From: Ilyonectria destructans
Lineage: Eukaryota > Ascomycota > Sordariomycetes > Hypocreales > Nectriaceae
Assembly: GCA_020740775.1 (NCBI GenBank)
Contig: JAHEWK010000014.1
Location: forward strand, 2,294,001-2,358,000
DNA: 64,000 nt
Direction of reading: 5' to 3'
This document shows, in pieces, positions 10,844 through 22,217 of this stretch (position 1 is its first letter; each line of letters starts with the position of its first letter). A program made the translations under genes and the position numbers. A model generated the notes under the pieces. That model saw only the letters and a list, made by a program, of their open reading frames with translations, had not been told where the DNA came from and did no database searches.

Positions 10844-13549
10844 TTACCACGACGTTGGTCCAAAGAAGGACCCATCGTCTGGCAGAACCTTGGTCACGGC
10901 TCCCTCAGCATCGAGGTTGTTGTTGAAAACCGTGGTACCCCACCACTCAGGGAAATTAGAATTGGACAGGCCAAGAGCGAGAGCAGAAACGACAATGCAT
11001 AGCGCCGTGCCAACGTCGAGAGCACCGGAGAGCACGTAGTTGTAGCGGACTTGTACGAGTTAGTAAAGCCCATAAGGTTTTCAAGATAGGGTGACTTACT
11101 CCACCAGCCAAAGAACTTGCGCTTGATAAACCAGTTGAAGATGAGACCAACAACCACCCACTGGCCAATCCACCAGGTGGTGGCCGGAGGAATCATACCG
11201 GCACCACCGAAGATGGCCGGGAAGAAGACGTAGCGCAAGAAGCTGCGGGGATATCTGCGGGCGAGGAAGTACTGGATGACAGGGAGAATGGCACCGATGA
11301 GCCAGAAGTAGTTGACCCAGGAGTAGCTAGTAACTATTAGTCAAGTTCATGGCGAGATGCAAAATCTGGCACTTACATTGCTCCAGCTCCGAACATTCTG
11401 CGGGGTCCGATGACACCCCAGATGACACTGGCGTTGAAAAAGGTGCGAGCCATGGGGCATGTAAGACCCTGAGCTTGGTCGGTGGTGCAAATGCCCTCAA
11501 TGTTTCCTCGCAGGAAGTTGTAGGTGGCAATCTGCACGATAGAGAGCCAGACGACGGCGAAGGCCTGGGCGGCGAACATGGTGCGAGGGGGAATCTTCAT
11601 GTAGTGGCCGACTTTCATATCGGAGATGTACTGAAGACCGTTGTAGCAGAGCATGTAGCCCCAGCTCTTGAACAGCATCATGGCAATGGGTCGGCCGGGA
11701 GTCATGTAACCGACAATCATCTCAGTGATGACGTTGAGACCGGTCTGCTGGTTGGTGATGGCCTGGATGATACCGACGGGGAGGATGAAGAAGACACCGA
11801 TCAAAATGCAGATGATGTACGCCCACCAGGTCAGATGGGTTTGCCAAACCTGGCTCGCAATCATGCCAAAGGCACAGCTGACGGCAAAGATGGCGGCGAA
11901 CCACCACTCAGGGGCCTCCTTGTACTTGCGCATGAGCTTCAGGTGCACATCGGCCTCCTGGTTCTTAGCATCACGCGTGCGAGAGATGATATCTTTGCCG
12001 TAGAACAGAGCGACATGCACAAGAGTGGACATGAGGGTGGCAAATCCCATGCCGTAGGTCAGAGAAAAGGCCGAGCCGAGCATCAGGGGAGAGTATTCCT
12101 TGTAAGCCGTCTCGTTGAAGGTGAACTCGGCGGTGAGAATACGGCTGGTGTTGTATCGCTGACCGAAGTGGTCGAAGTTGGCGTTGGCGCTGGAAAGCAT
12201 GTTAGAGAGGAGTTCAAGGTCACGGTAGTAGATCATACCTGATGGGAAGATAACGGTAGAACTCGGGGCCGGCCCAGGCAAGACCAGCACATCCGACAAC
12301 CATGATGGTAACACCGGCGGCCACGTTCAAGATGGCAAAGGCCGGGGTTTGAAGAGGACTCAGCAAGTAAGCACTGACGGTGCTCCAGTCGAACGAGAGG
12401 GGAATTATGCCCAATCCGGTCTGTCCGCCAAAGATCTGGTTGACGAGGACATTCTGGGGGGCGATCCAAGTAATGAAGGTGAACATGCTCAGGAACGGAG
12501 CAATGACGGTGGGCAACCACTCGTAGGCAAAGGTGGCCGAGGCCACGACGAGGAAGAACATGTAGCGGCCAATCTTCCAGCCGTGGGTCTGGGCGGGATC
12601 GGAGGCGGAGTGGTCGTGAAGCGAGGTCATGACGGCTGTCGTAACTAGAGTCGCGGGCCAGATCATAGCTGCGGGCCAGATCAAGAAGCGACGTAAAATA
12701 CCGGCAACACCGAAACCCATCGCCTGCGTGGAGATGATGAGCATAAGTTGGAAACCCCAGCTATCAAAGATGATGATTAGTATGTGTACAGGGGTGGATT
12801 GGGGCTAGTGGGCAGTCTCACCTGAAGAACTGGTCGTAGAACAACTCCTGTGCGAGAAGAATATCAATGGCGTAACTAGAGGCCGATCCAGCTGCCGTCA
12901 TCATGGTGATGATGGTGTGTTCCTTGACATTGAAGGGACCGGGGTTGAGGGACATCTCATTGCCAAAGAGCTTGAAGCGATAGTCGGGCATAACCTTGGC
13001 CCAGCCCACACCGAGACTAGATTATAGTGTTAGACCAGTGATATACTATCGAGCGTGGAGTAGCATACGGGTAAGAGGCCAACTGCACAACGGTGGACGT
13101 AATGGTAATGGGCGAGTAGCGCAGGCCCAGAAGGATGTTGCAAGCTGCGATGATGGTGCACATCACCGCGCCAATAGTCCAAGCGCGGATAGTGTTGATG
13201 GGCATATCCGGATCGTCAGTGGGAGGAACCTGAATGGGTCAGATACTGGAGACACTGTGGAGAGTTGCATTCGCGATGGGGCAGATCTTACCGACGCGCG
13301 GACCTCGGGGTATGGAGAGTCCTCAGCGAGGAGAGTGGCCTCGACAGCGGCCTCCTTCTCCAGATCGCCAGTCTCCAAGACGCGGTCGACATCGTCGAGC
13401 TTCTCGACTTCCAGGAAGGGATCCCACTTGTGCAGCTTCTTGAACTGCTTCAGGTCCGCCTCGGGGTTGGTCGAGCCGACATCAACGCCAGTCGACACCA
13501 CCGTAGGCTCGGAGCCCTCGATGGCGTTCTTCCGCCATTTGAAACCCAT
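10844..13549 (-). CDS. OPT-family oligopeptide transporter, 7 exons
   Basis: Seven exons, in coding order: 13549-13292, 13229-13069, 13016-12822, 12760-12239, 12189-11377, 11326-11100 and 11049-10844. They join at GT/AG borders with matching phases to give 793 residues, the normal size for fungal OPT carriers. A hydrophilic, acidic N-terminus of about 95 residues precedes many membrane segments. Family signatures are visible: SLNPGPFNVKEHT near the start of the transport domain and the hallmark KIPPRTMF, with GLQYISDMKVGHYM just before it. The protein should import small peptides with protons at the plasma membrane, in the OPT/ISP4-type group (as opposed to the yellow-stripe type). The secreted protease next door makes a role in extracellular protein use plausible. 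Introns are 49-73 bp, and a CTAAC branch site is clear in the 12190-12238 intron. Open frames on the opposite strand are shadows. Confidence 0.93.
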
Positions 13550-15638
13550 GGTGTCTCAGCCTCTCTTTGGATGAGTTGGTGTTGGAGGATAGAAGTTGGC
13601 TTGCTAGACCATGGGGTATTTCGAAAGCTATCACCACGCAGGAGCCGCAGCATCTATATACACCAGGACAGCACTTTTGTCTCTCCATACAATATCTCGG
13701 GACGCCCCGATTCAAGGAGCTCGTGCCTCTCTTGGGAAGGTGGGTAGCTTCGATGGGCTGGTCCCTATGGCGGGGGTCCGATTAGAAGGTCCCAGCCGGC
13801 CGGGACACGCGTAGACGACCGCATGAGGGCATTGATGACCAGCGACAAACGACCGACGACGCGAGATAGCGATAATGGGGGACGTGGCGGGAAATTCGTA
13901 ACAAAAAGTCCAATACAAAAGTTCAAGACAAAAGTGCGCGGGCGGCCCAGCACCATGGGACGGATTAGACGAGCATCGCAGGCGGAGGCGAGGCGAACAG
14001 ACCACCCCCATATCGAGCTGCAGCACGCACCGGGGATCCTTTGATGGGTTTCGGGGACTTGGGGAATGGTCTAGACGGGAGAGGAAGGTAAACGATGAGA
14101 GTGTCTGTACTGCACTGTACGGCCAGAGCTGCCAACGACATCCAAACGGCTGAGAACCAACTCCTCCAGACGGACGGGCCGCCCAACGAGGAAACCAACG
14201 AACTACACGCAGCCAATCACGTCTCTCAATAGAATCCGCAGCGGCCGCGCCATCGCCAAGTCGGCCAAGTCGGAGGCCATCACGGCAGATAAGGAGCAGG
14301 GGACCCGGATATTCCGGCACGCTTCTCCACACGCGCGAGCTATTCCGAGCTATTCCAAGCTATCCAGGAACTTTTTGCTCCCCGCACGCCAGGCCGCGTC
14401 CAATCACACGCGGCCATTCGCTGGCCTGTTTGCGCATCACGAGATCTTTTGGTGTTGGTCCGACGTACAAAGGGACGTACAAAGGGACCGGCCGAATCCG
14501 GGCGAATGCACCGCGGCATCTCCACCATCACTTCATATCGTAGCTGCTGCGACTTTCAACGGGATCGTGCGAATCTTGAAGCCGTTTCCGTGGGGACTTT
14601 TTGCTTCAACTTGTGACGCCACCCGATGGACGTTGCGGCTTCCCTTCTCGACCTGGGCTCTTTTCCGTCCATGCCCCCCCCCCATGCGACAACCCTGCTG
14701 CGACGGGCCGATGCTCGAAGATGAACTGGTGTGGCGAGATAGGCCATCAACGACTGCAGAACCACGCGTGGTGATCGTTTCCGATATGGCGGACCGAACT
14801 TCAATTGATAATCGCTGCGAATAGATATCCCCCACACCCTCTTCCAAGCAGAACTCGTGCCGGTATCCCGCAGCGGTGCAGAAGACACGATAAGCCCTGT
14901 AATCCCGCCAAGCTGGTCTCTGGAATCAGCACGTCGGTGGGATGTGCAGTGCTCCAAGGTGAGGCCATCGCGGCCACGCACCCCGCCTTCCGTTCTCGAG
15001 GACCTTTCCAATATCCTCTATCAAGCGAACCAGGGTGTCTCGTCATCATTTCTCATCGTGACAAATCACCTACCGTCCTTGCCTCTGAGCTATCTCGCCT
15101 CCCGCAAGAGAAGTGGCAACATAAGCGCAGAGCAGCTCAAGAGACGCCCAACAGCATTTGGAATCAACGGATTGCATGGGGTAGATCAGTTGAAGACGAA
15201 ATGAATAATACATACTCTCACATGGCGTGTGTCCACTGCGGGAAGGGCGCCGCTCCGGCTTGGCCCCGATTCCGTCTTGGCAGGGGATGGCTAGTCTAGA
15301 GTCTTGGCGCGAGTGAAGCCCGCAATGATGATCCAAGCACTAGGAGGAGCAGTGCAAGTGGATGTATTTGAATAGTAAAGTGGCCTACAGGTCCATCCGC
15401 CCCGACTTTGGTTTTCCTCCGGCTCTGCCGCGTCATTCACCACGCAATCTGCCGCCAATCTTCACAACTCAAGATCCAACTTTGAGGTGCGTATTGTGAT
15501 GGCTCTACTGAATACCAGGTGGTTTAACACAGCCATGCCACGCTCTCCCCTGATTGGCGATATTCCGTGGAAATCATTGCCGCTTCCCCACAACCATCCC
15601 AATCACGACGGGAATCGCTTAACTTAGCAGTCAGAACC
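13550..15638. other. Intergenic stretch, 2.1 kb, GC-rich
   Basis: Likely OPT promoter and 5' UTR next to 13549. Long frames are open on both strands because of high GC, but none resembles a protein. A 12-bp unit gacgtacaaagg is tandemly doubled at 14462-14485. Confidence 0.5.
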
Positions 15639-16435
15639 TTAAACCTTCTCCACCTGGAATTCATGGCCGTGGAAATCCTTAAAATCAACGTCTCGAACCG
15701 GGAAATGGCCTGCGTCGAGCGCGGCTTCAACTAAGCCGTTGCGGCCTCCCCACGTCTCCGTCGCGAAGGCCCGCATCAGATCCATGCCGTTGAGCAGTGT
15801 GCTGGAGCTCCAGACCTTTCCGTCGTGGGCCCAGCGCTTGTCGACCCAGTTGACGATGGGGACCGTCTTCTTCATCACTTCGAAGAACGGACGCGGCGAG
15901 CACACCGTCTTGCCCTCGAGGAGACCGGCTTCAAGCATGGCGACGACGCCTCCGCAGATGGTCAGAAATGCGGTGCACGAGTGGTACGACTTTTGAACGA
16001 ACGCCTTCTCGCCCTCGCTCAGGTGGTATTGGTGATTATGAGCGCCCATGAGCACGATATCAAGCGGCGGGCACGATTCGAAAGAGTCCTGTGCTGCGGT
16101 TAGTACTAACGAACGGTGGAGGTGTATTTCGTGCGACGTACTGTTGGCATGATCTGGGCTCCGCTCTGCATTTTGGCCGAGGTTCCGTCCTCGGTGATCC
16201 AATGCGTTTCGACGTCGATAACGTCCTCGTACATTTCAGGAGGAAAGTTCAATGTCTTGAGCGCGTCTTTGTTCAACCATGCGAGGAACTCAAAGGGCGC
16301 CACGTCAATCATCTCGGTAGTCCTGCTGTGCATCAGATATCACGCTGCCTTGCAAAATCACACGGAGGCCTACCCTTTGACGAGAATGACGCCGGCGTGG
16401 ATCTTTCGGTTCGGTGTCCTGAGGTTGAAAGCCAT
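15639..16435 (-). CDS. DJ-1/PfpI-like (class I glutamine amidotransferase-like) protein, 3 exons
   Basis: Exons 16435-16374, 16322-16142 and 16088-15639 join with matching phases to give 230 residues. The start MAFNLRTPNRKIHAGVILVK leads into a first strand and then GTTEMIDVAPFEFLAWL, which is typical of fungal DJ-1/PfpI proteins related to isonitrile hydratase. The nucleophile elbow reads FLTICGGVVAMLEAGLL, with Cys126 in the expected place. A conserved HWITEDG and a late SSTLLNGMDLMRAF segment also fit. The family includes glyoxalases, chaperones, isonitrile hydratases and proteins of unknown role; substrate cannot be assigned. There is no signal peptide, so it is probably cytosolic. No functional neighbour suggests a pathway. 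Confidence 0.85.
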
Positions 16436-18729
16436 GGTGATGATTTTAAACTGTTGAAATGATTGAATGATTGAATGCTTCTGGCTGGTGGCAATTCAAC
16501 ATCCAGTCTAGGCCCATCCAGCTTAAATACCTAAAGCGCCATCGACAAAACCGGGGACATTGACTCGGCGAAACTCGTGATGAAGCCGATCCCGTACAGC
16601 TTCGGAGCAATACAGGTACTCGATCGCAAACCTCTCACGGGCATCCGATGTGTCTCGGCTGCTAGCTCGAGATCTCATTAGTGCCACCCGCTACTGTTGA
16701 ACCCGATGTGTCTCGGAATCGGAAGCATTGTCGGACCCGCTACGCCGGCATCCTCGGGCTTCTACCTATCCCTAAACATAAGACAACATGAATGTCTACG
16801 GTAGTTAACCCTCGTATATTTAAATGTAAATTTGCATCCAACTCTTTTGTTTTTGCTGTTTTATGCTCTGAGAGACTAGCCACACAGTTGTTGGGTCTGA
16901 ATTCTGGCACGCCTCAACTTACCCTAGACCTGTAATTATTTATGCCACGGAATTCCTCCATCTCACCCTTTCGCCATATGTATACCCTCCGGATCGTTCT
17001 ATTGTATTTTGCTGGCAACTATGGGGGTGGTGTTTTGAGATGGCCGACAAACTTAGCGGCGAGGGCAAGCAGGTATATTTATTCCCAAACAGATGTGGTT
17101 GATATCACCCTGGGCAAGAATACTCGGAGCATTGGTAAGTTTCAGTCCACAATCGAAATAGCGCAATAGGCAGGTTACTGACTAAGGAGGTGGCTGAAAT
17201 CTCATTCGCGCATTGTAGGGTCTACAACAGGTCGGCGATGTGCCGTAGCCTTCCCACCATATGTGAGTTGTTGAGTTTCTTACCGTGACATGACTAGGAC
17301 AGTGTCGCATGACCTGGCGAGTGAGTTAGAGGCGATTCCCATGTATATCAATGAACCTGGGACCTGCGATGTATCGGGTGCTATAATTAGCAGGCTGGAA
17401 GCTGGGGTTCCGAGCAGCCACACAAGGCTTAGCCGTAAAAGTAATCGCTTGGAATGAACCCTGCCTGTGGCTAGTTGATTGCATGGTAAGTTACTTGACT
17501 GGGTGAGACCGTCCATTTGAGACTGGTGGAGAGAGGCTAGTTGTCAGTGAACAGCTCCACTCACACAGTACATGTCAGCTTCTGAAATGAGTCGCCGATA
17601 CGAAAATTGCTATCGGCGACGATATTGTTGCGGTGCTATTTCGGTCAACTTCTGAACCATGCCTTCTTTCACGCTCGTTACTCTTTTATCCGCCTTGTGA
17701 GTCGACGCTGGTCGATGCAAGTCTAAATAAACGCCTTCCGGTTCCACAACGCTTGTTATCTTAGGTGGGTGTCTTTGATAGCCTGGGAGTGGGAAGTTCC
17801 ACTCACGCGGCACGATGACGGTAACCGAAGGCATATGCAGCTATGACGCTATCGTCGTATCGCCTGACAAAAAAATATACTATGTTCATGTTCATATATG
17901 GCGTCCAGATGTCTACTCCCACACGAGGTCGTCAACAGATTCCGTGGTTATAAGCTGTGGCAGTATCAATGCCTAAATACCCGCACAATCCTGACAGTGT
18001 GACAAAACCACTTGCAGCAAAAGCGTAAGACACGAGAACATAGTCATTCTCCTAAACCCCTTCCCGCAGGGCCTGCTTAGGATGAATACAGGACGCCGTC
18101 CCACAAACGTCCCAATCCTTGGGATGATCAGGGCGTCCCATTCGGCCACACCAAGACCCCGCTACAGAGCCAACATCTCTCCAAGCTTTGTCGTCTCCCG
18201 CCGCTGAACACGACACCGTAGACAGCGCCACGACGCCGCAGGACAACCCGCACCCTCCTAAGAAGTATACCAATTCAAGCATCTAGTTCAAAGCATCTAC
18301 TTTCGTTCCTCAAGGCTCCTCTAGGCAAACCGCTCCGGTTTGCGTCCCCTGTTTTGGGGTCCACTCTTTCCGGATCCATCTGAGATAAAGTCACGTGCTC
18401 CTACTGCGGCCCACCTAAAACGTGTCTTCAGGTGCGCCACATACAAGCTGCTACTCAGACATCTGCATCTTTCGTATAGGATTATTACTGGCCCCGCGCC
18501 TCGCGCACAATCCATGACAACAATACATCCACTTCGTTTTCATTGGCGTTCAAACAACCGATACAGTCTCATATCGGTCCTGGGAATCTCAAGGGCTCAG
18601 CCAGACGCTGCCAAGGGAAAAGAATCTACATCGATCACGGGCGCAAAAATCACTCATTTGGAGGTAGAGATTGTCTAGTCGTTACAATTGATATACATAT
18701 CTAATTACTATAGACACTTTCATATTAAA
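16436..18729. other. Intergenic stretch, 2.3 kb
   Basis: No gene recognised. Short frames (16942-17169 +, 18052-18282 -, 18340-18678 +) lack family resemblance and good start context. Confidence 0.45.
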
Positions 18730-19293
18730 ATGCGAACACAATGCCACATATCAGCTGTGGCCCCCATTCCCATCACTCTTCCTTCCCATGTCGCACTGGC
18801 CTTCCTCCAGACCTATATCCCAACCATGACCCAGGTTCCCGACTTTGTCAGTTTCTACGAAATCCCTGCCGACCCTTCCCTTATTTCTGATGATTCATTT
18901 TTCGGGCCTTGGGATGAGTCTGTACGTGCATATACGGTCGACGAAGTTATCAATCTCACCCCCGGCCTCACCAGGGTTACCACATGGCCCGCAGTCTATC
19001 AGAGCGCTCCTGATGGTATTCGAGTTCGTGCTAGCACTGCCGCTGGTGTAATTTCCTGGACGAAGTGGACCGTTCGTCGGCGCCAAGATGGCATGTCCCC
19101 TGAAGGCTCTGATAGCACCTCTAGCTCAATAACCTACGTTGCAGAGGAGTGGGAACTCCACGCAGACCTCACCATTGAGGCTAATAGGCTTTTAATGCCA
19201 TTTGTTTTATGGTATGCTCATAAGGTTATAACCCAGCTTTGTCAAGGGGTTATAGACGAATTAGTTCGGATTTACTTTAAAATGCCAGTTTAA
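18730..19293 (+). CDS. Small DUF7053-like protein
   Basis: An intron-free frame of 187 residues beginning MRTQCHISAVAPIPITLPSH. The frame is open further upstream, but only from a TTG, so the ATG at 18730 is preferred. The layout, a short N-terminal strand, then a pattern like LPSHVALAFLQTY, a YEI/W core, and a final hydrophobic helix ending LVRIYFKMPV, resembles fungal DUF7053 proteins, a poorly known family with a START/SRPBCC-like outline. The resemblance is weak and I give it as tentative. It has no signal peptide. It sits beside an AT-rich stretch and mobile-element debris, so it may be a dispensable or decaying gene. The alternative is an orphan gene. Confidence 0.55.
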   Translation: MRTQCHISAVAPIPITLPSHVALAFLQTYIPTMTQVPDFVSFYEIPADPSLISDDSFFGPWDESVRAYTVDEVINLTPGLTRVTTWPAVYQSAPDGIRVRASTAAGVISWTKWTVRRRQDGMSPEGSDSTSSSITYVAEEWELHADLTIEANRLLMPFVLWYAHKVITQLCQGVIDELVRIYFKMPV

Positions 19294-20559
19294 GATTCAC
19301 AATAGTTACAGTAGGATAAATCGCATAGAAATATTAATATAAAAGAGTTGAGTTCCTGCAGCTTATTGAGGTATTGGGAAAGGTAACCAGTTGGACTAGA
19401 AACCTTAGTCTGTTTGAGTAACTGTTGACCTTTGAATGGACTGGGTATATGATCTGTATTGTTGATACTATTGTTGGTGTTTTTTTTTTTACTGTTGAGC
19501 TTCTAGTCCCCCCTCTGGGTATGTGTGTACTAGGGCACCCTAACCTCTTGATAAAAGAGTTGAGTATACCTCATAGCTTGGTTGGAGATGCCGAATGGGA
19601 TCGCTTTGCAGAGAAGGCAGTTGCGGGTGAATAAATTGGTAGTTATTAAGCACCGTGTAGATACTATTGAACCACCCGGCTAGAGGGGCAACATAGGAGC
19701 TCCATTCCTTAGCACGGATAGATGTGGTAGATTGCCTAGCCCCTTCAACAGATACAAATGGTAACCTTGATGTGCGTCTGCCCGACGAAGAAAACATATC
19801 TGACCTGGCGCGATGCAAAGCTACTTATTGTTAGTAGAGACGTAATGAAGCGGTGATTGAGTTGAGAATGGAATGGTCAGCCTTGCGTCTCAGCTCTGTG
19901 CTCTAGTCTTAAGAGGTTCCGGGAGGTCTTATTTCAGGCCCTTAGAGCCCCCGTAGAGCCTCTGCACTAGATCAAACTGGCCCTATTTTGGGCTCGGATG
20001 ACCAGGATTAACTTCTTATATCTTTCTCTCCTATCCATAGCCACCATTTATTTCAATTAACTTACTAATTTAAAGAAATAAATTCTTTAAAATAAGATTT
20101 TAAATATCTTAATTTTTAATAACAACTAGCTCTTTCAGTTCTAAAACGCTGGATTGGCACCTCCATGGGTTGGGCTCTCCAGCTGCGCCCGTAAGATGAT
20201 ACCCGGCCAATCGCCTTGGGGTGCTTGTCTAAGCTAGGCCAAGTGAGGCTGTCAGGTCGTTCCCCATATTCTGATAGCTCTGCTTGGTGAACGACTGTAT
20301 CACCGAGTACCTTCTCGATATCAAGCCGTGGCAGGTGTGCCTCAACCTCTGCAGAGTAGGCGACGGCTCCCATAACTACCCGGGTAGCTGCTGAAAAGTC
20401 CAGCATGACTCCATATCGTACCATACGGGATAGCGGGTAGATGCGCTCAGCGATGCCTGGACTGGTGTGTAGTGCGACTGCGATCCAGACTTGATGGCTC
20501 TCCGACTCCAATATACCGTGCGACAGCGATGAGTTTTGGCAGCATCCGCACCTTCTACC
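19294..20559. other. Gene-poor, AT-rich stretch beside mobile-element debris
   Basis: Contains a poly-T run near 19480 and a strongly AT-rich block (about 20040-20120). A minus-strand open frame at 20116-20511 has even composition but no family I recognise; it may be the downstream part of the relic at 20560-21296. Confidence 0.4.
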
Positions 20560-21296
20560 CCAAACCGTTGGCTGTCGTTATATAGGTCACTTCATTTCCC
20601 ATGGCTTTTGCGATGGCGTGGATTCCTCTCTGATAGAAGTCGTCAGTAATCCCAAAGTTTGCTCAACGTGTACTGTATTTGGGTCGTTGTGATTAACTCT
20701 TTCGCTTTTAAATCAGACTGCGCCATTTGGTTGACGAGGGTAACCCTAACCCCCCTCATATTCGGCTTCCCCCTGCTCACCTTATTCGTCACCGGATTCT
20801 GCATTCCTTTATAGATTGCGCCACCATCTGTATCCTGGATCTTAACTCGGCTAGTTAAGTACCAGAATCCATATGATAGATTTTGGATCAAAACGACATA
20901 AGACTTTGTCAAACTGTTGTACTGTATTAACAGGTCCATGGTTGAGCCACCATCAGATGCTCGCCCGAACCCTTCCCCGTGCATACTCCCCCATGTGACC
21001 AGTGCGCCTTATGTTGACATTTAATGAACTCTTTAAGGGACTTTAATTCATACAGCGATTCCCCTGGGTCTTGGTTCTTGTATCTGCGATTGGAAGCCAG
21101 GTTTGCCATAAATAAAGACGGAAAAGGTAACGTCGACATACCTAGCCCAGACTTGTAGCATCTTCTCGTAGTTCTGCTTCACTGCTAGTTGAAGCTTTTT
21201 TAGAACAAGGTCACTGTTCACGATATCGCTCTCATTCTCGATACTTCTCTGGAAGCCTAAGCGTGGGGAGTCAGCCGCAATTTTGGGTTCACCCAT
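20560..21296 (-). pseudogene. Relic of a DUF3435 (FluG-domain / tyrosine recombinase-like) gene
   Basis: Reading from an ATG at 21296, exon 21296-21142 and, after a GT/AG intron, a second piece from 21083 encode MGEPKIAADSPRLGFQRS, NSDLVLKKLQLAVKQNYEKM, LQVWARYKNQDPG and ELKSLKEFIKC. This resembles the N-terminal helical region of fungal DUF3435 proteins (NY..ML..W..Y, then LK.FI). After a frame change near 20985 another frame carries GRASDGGSTMDLL and, further on, YTLSKLWDY, then DDFYQRGIHA in a third frame, as expected for the following part of that family. Several frame changes and stops break it, and no catalytic region is visible. DUF3435 proteins include the captains of Starship elements, but this fragment is too short to claim that. 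The assignment rests on recalled motifs. Confidence 0.4.
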
Positions 21297-22217
21297 TGAC
21301 GAGGTTGGCCAGTGGCAGAAGAGATGAGACTGGGCAGGTGTAATGCATGTGCTGCCTCTTGTGGAAAGATTTAAGGTACGAATAGCATGAGAGGTTTGAG
21401 AATGAATAAGTAAGAAAATTGGCGACCTCGGAAGACATTCGAGTCCAAATACCACACAGAAGCTAGAGCTCGAATATGAATGATGACAAAGACTCTTCTG
21501 TGAAGGTGCAATTTACTTACCAACACAACAGCATGAGATCTGACGGGCCGAGAGCGACCACATCCAGAATCGGCTTCTTCCAGGTACCAAAGGATTCAGT
21601 CACATACTCGTCCACGGATTGGTGCTCTGGGAGGGGCCAAGATTTGGAACCCCGGCCCCCGACCCCAAAAGGAGGCCTCGGGACGTCTCCCGTTTAAAGT
21701 TACCATCTGCAACTTATTCCAGTGGGGTATACGTAGATGTACATATGGCGTACACCTACTTCAATAAGCGTATCAGATATAATGGATCGGGACCCTGATC
21801 CCATTACCGGTAGATCCCCGCCTCAACAAATGGGCCACTTGCCGAGATGCCGATCTACGCCCTCCGTTCCGAACCCCGCAGCGACCCCATCATCTCGGGA
21901 GTCCAGATCGGGACCACAGATTTGATAGATTCTAACGAAATCGGCGCGATTGGATTTTCCTGCAGAATAGCTAGTTAGTCTTGGGCGTACGGGTTCACGT
22001 GTATCGAAATCACAAGCACTGAGAGATGGATAATAGTAATTTTATCAAGTTAATGTATTTGTAGCCGGTATAGGTATTGACTTGGATCAATATCATGTAA
22101 AATTTTGCGCAAGTTCTAGATTTTTCTGCCATAAGGCCTTGTACTGTGCAACCAAGATGGTGGGATTACTCGGACCATTTACTCCGAAACAAAATAGTCT
22201 AGAAGCCTATTACGCAA
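21297..22217. other. Intergenic stretch, 0.9 kb
   Basis: No gene or repeat recognised. The last 100 bp would be the 3' UTR of the minus-strand beta-helix gene. Confidence 0.5.

Noticed and set aside
11349..12242. 297-residue open frame on the plus strand
   Set aside because: It is antisense to the large OPT exon, and composition mirrors the real gene; the minus strand gives a clear family.
13712..15336. Several long frames on both strands
   Set aside because: They overlap each other in a GC-rich stretch and show no family motif, splice pattern or good start.
20560..21296. Starship captain
   Set aside because: Only an N-terminal fragment with broken frames is visible; no catalytic residues or element borders.
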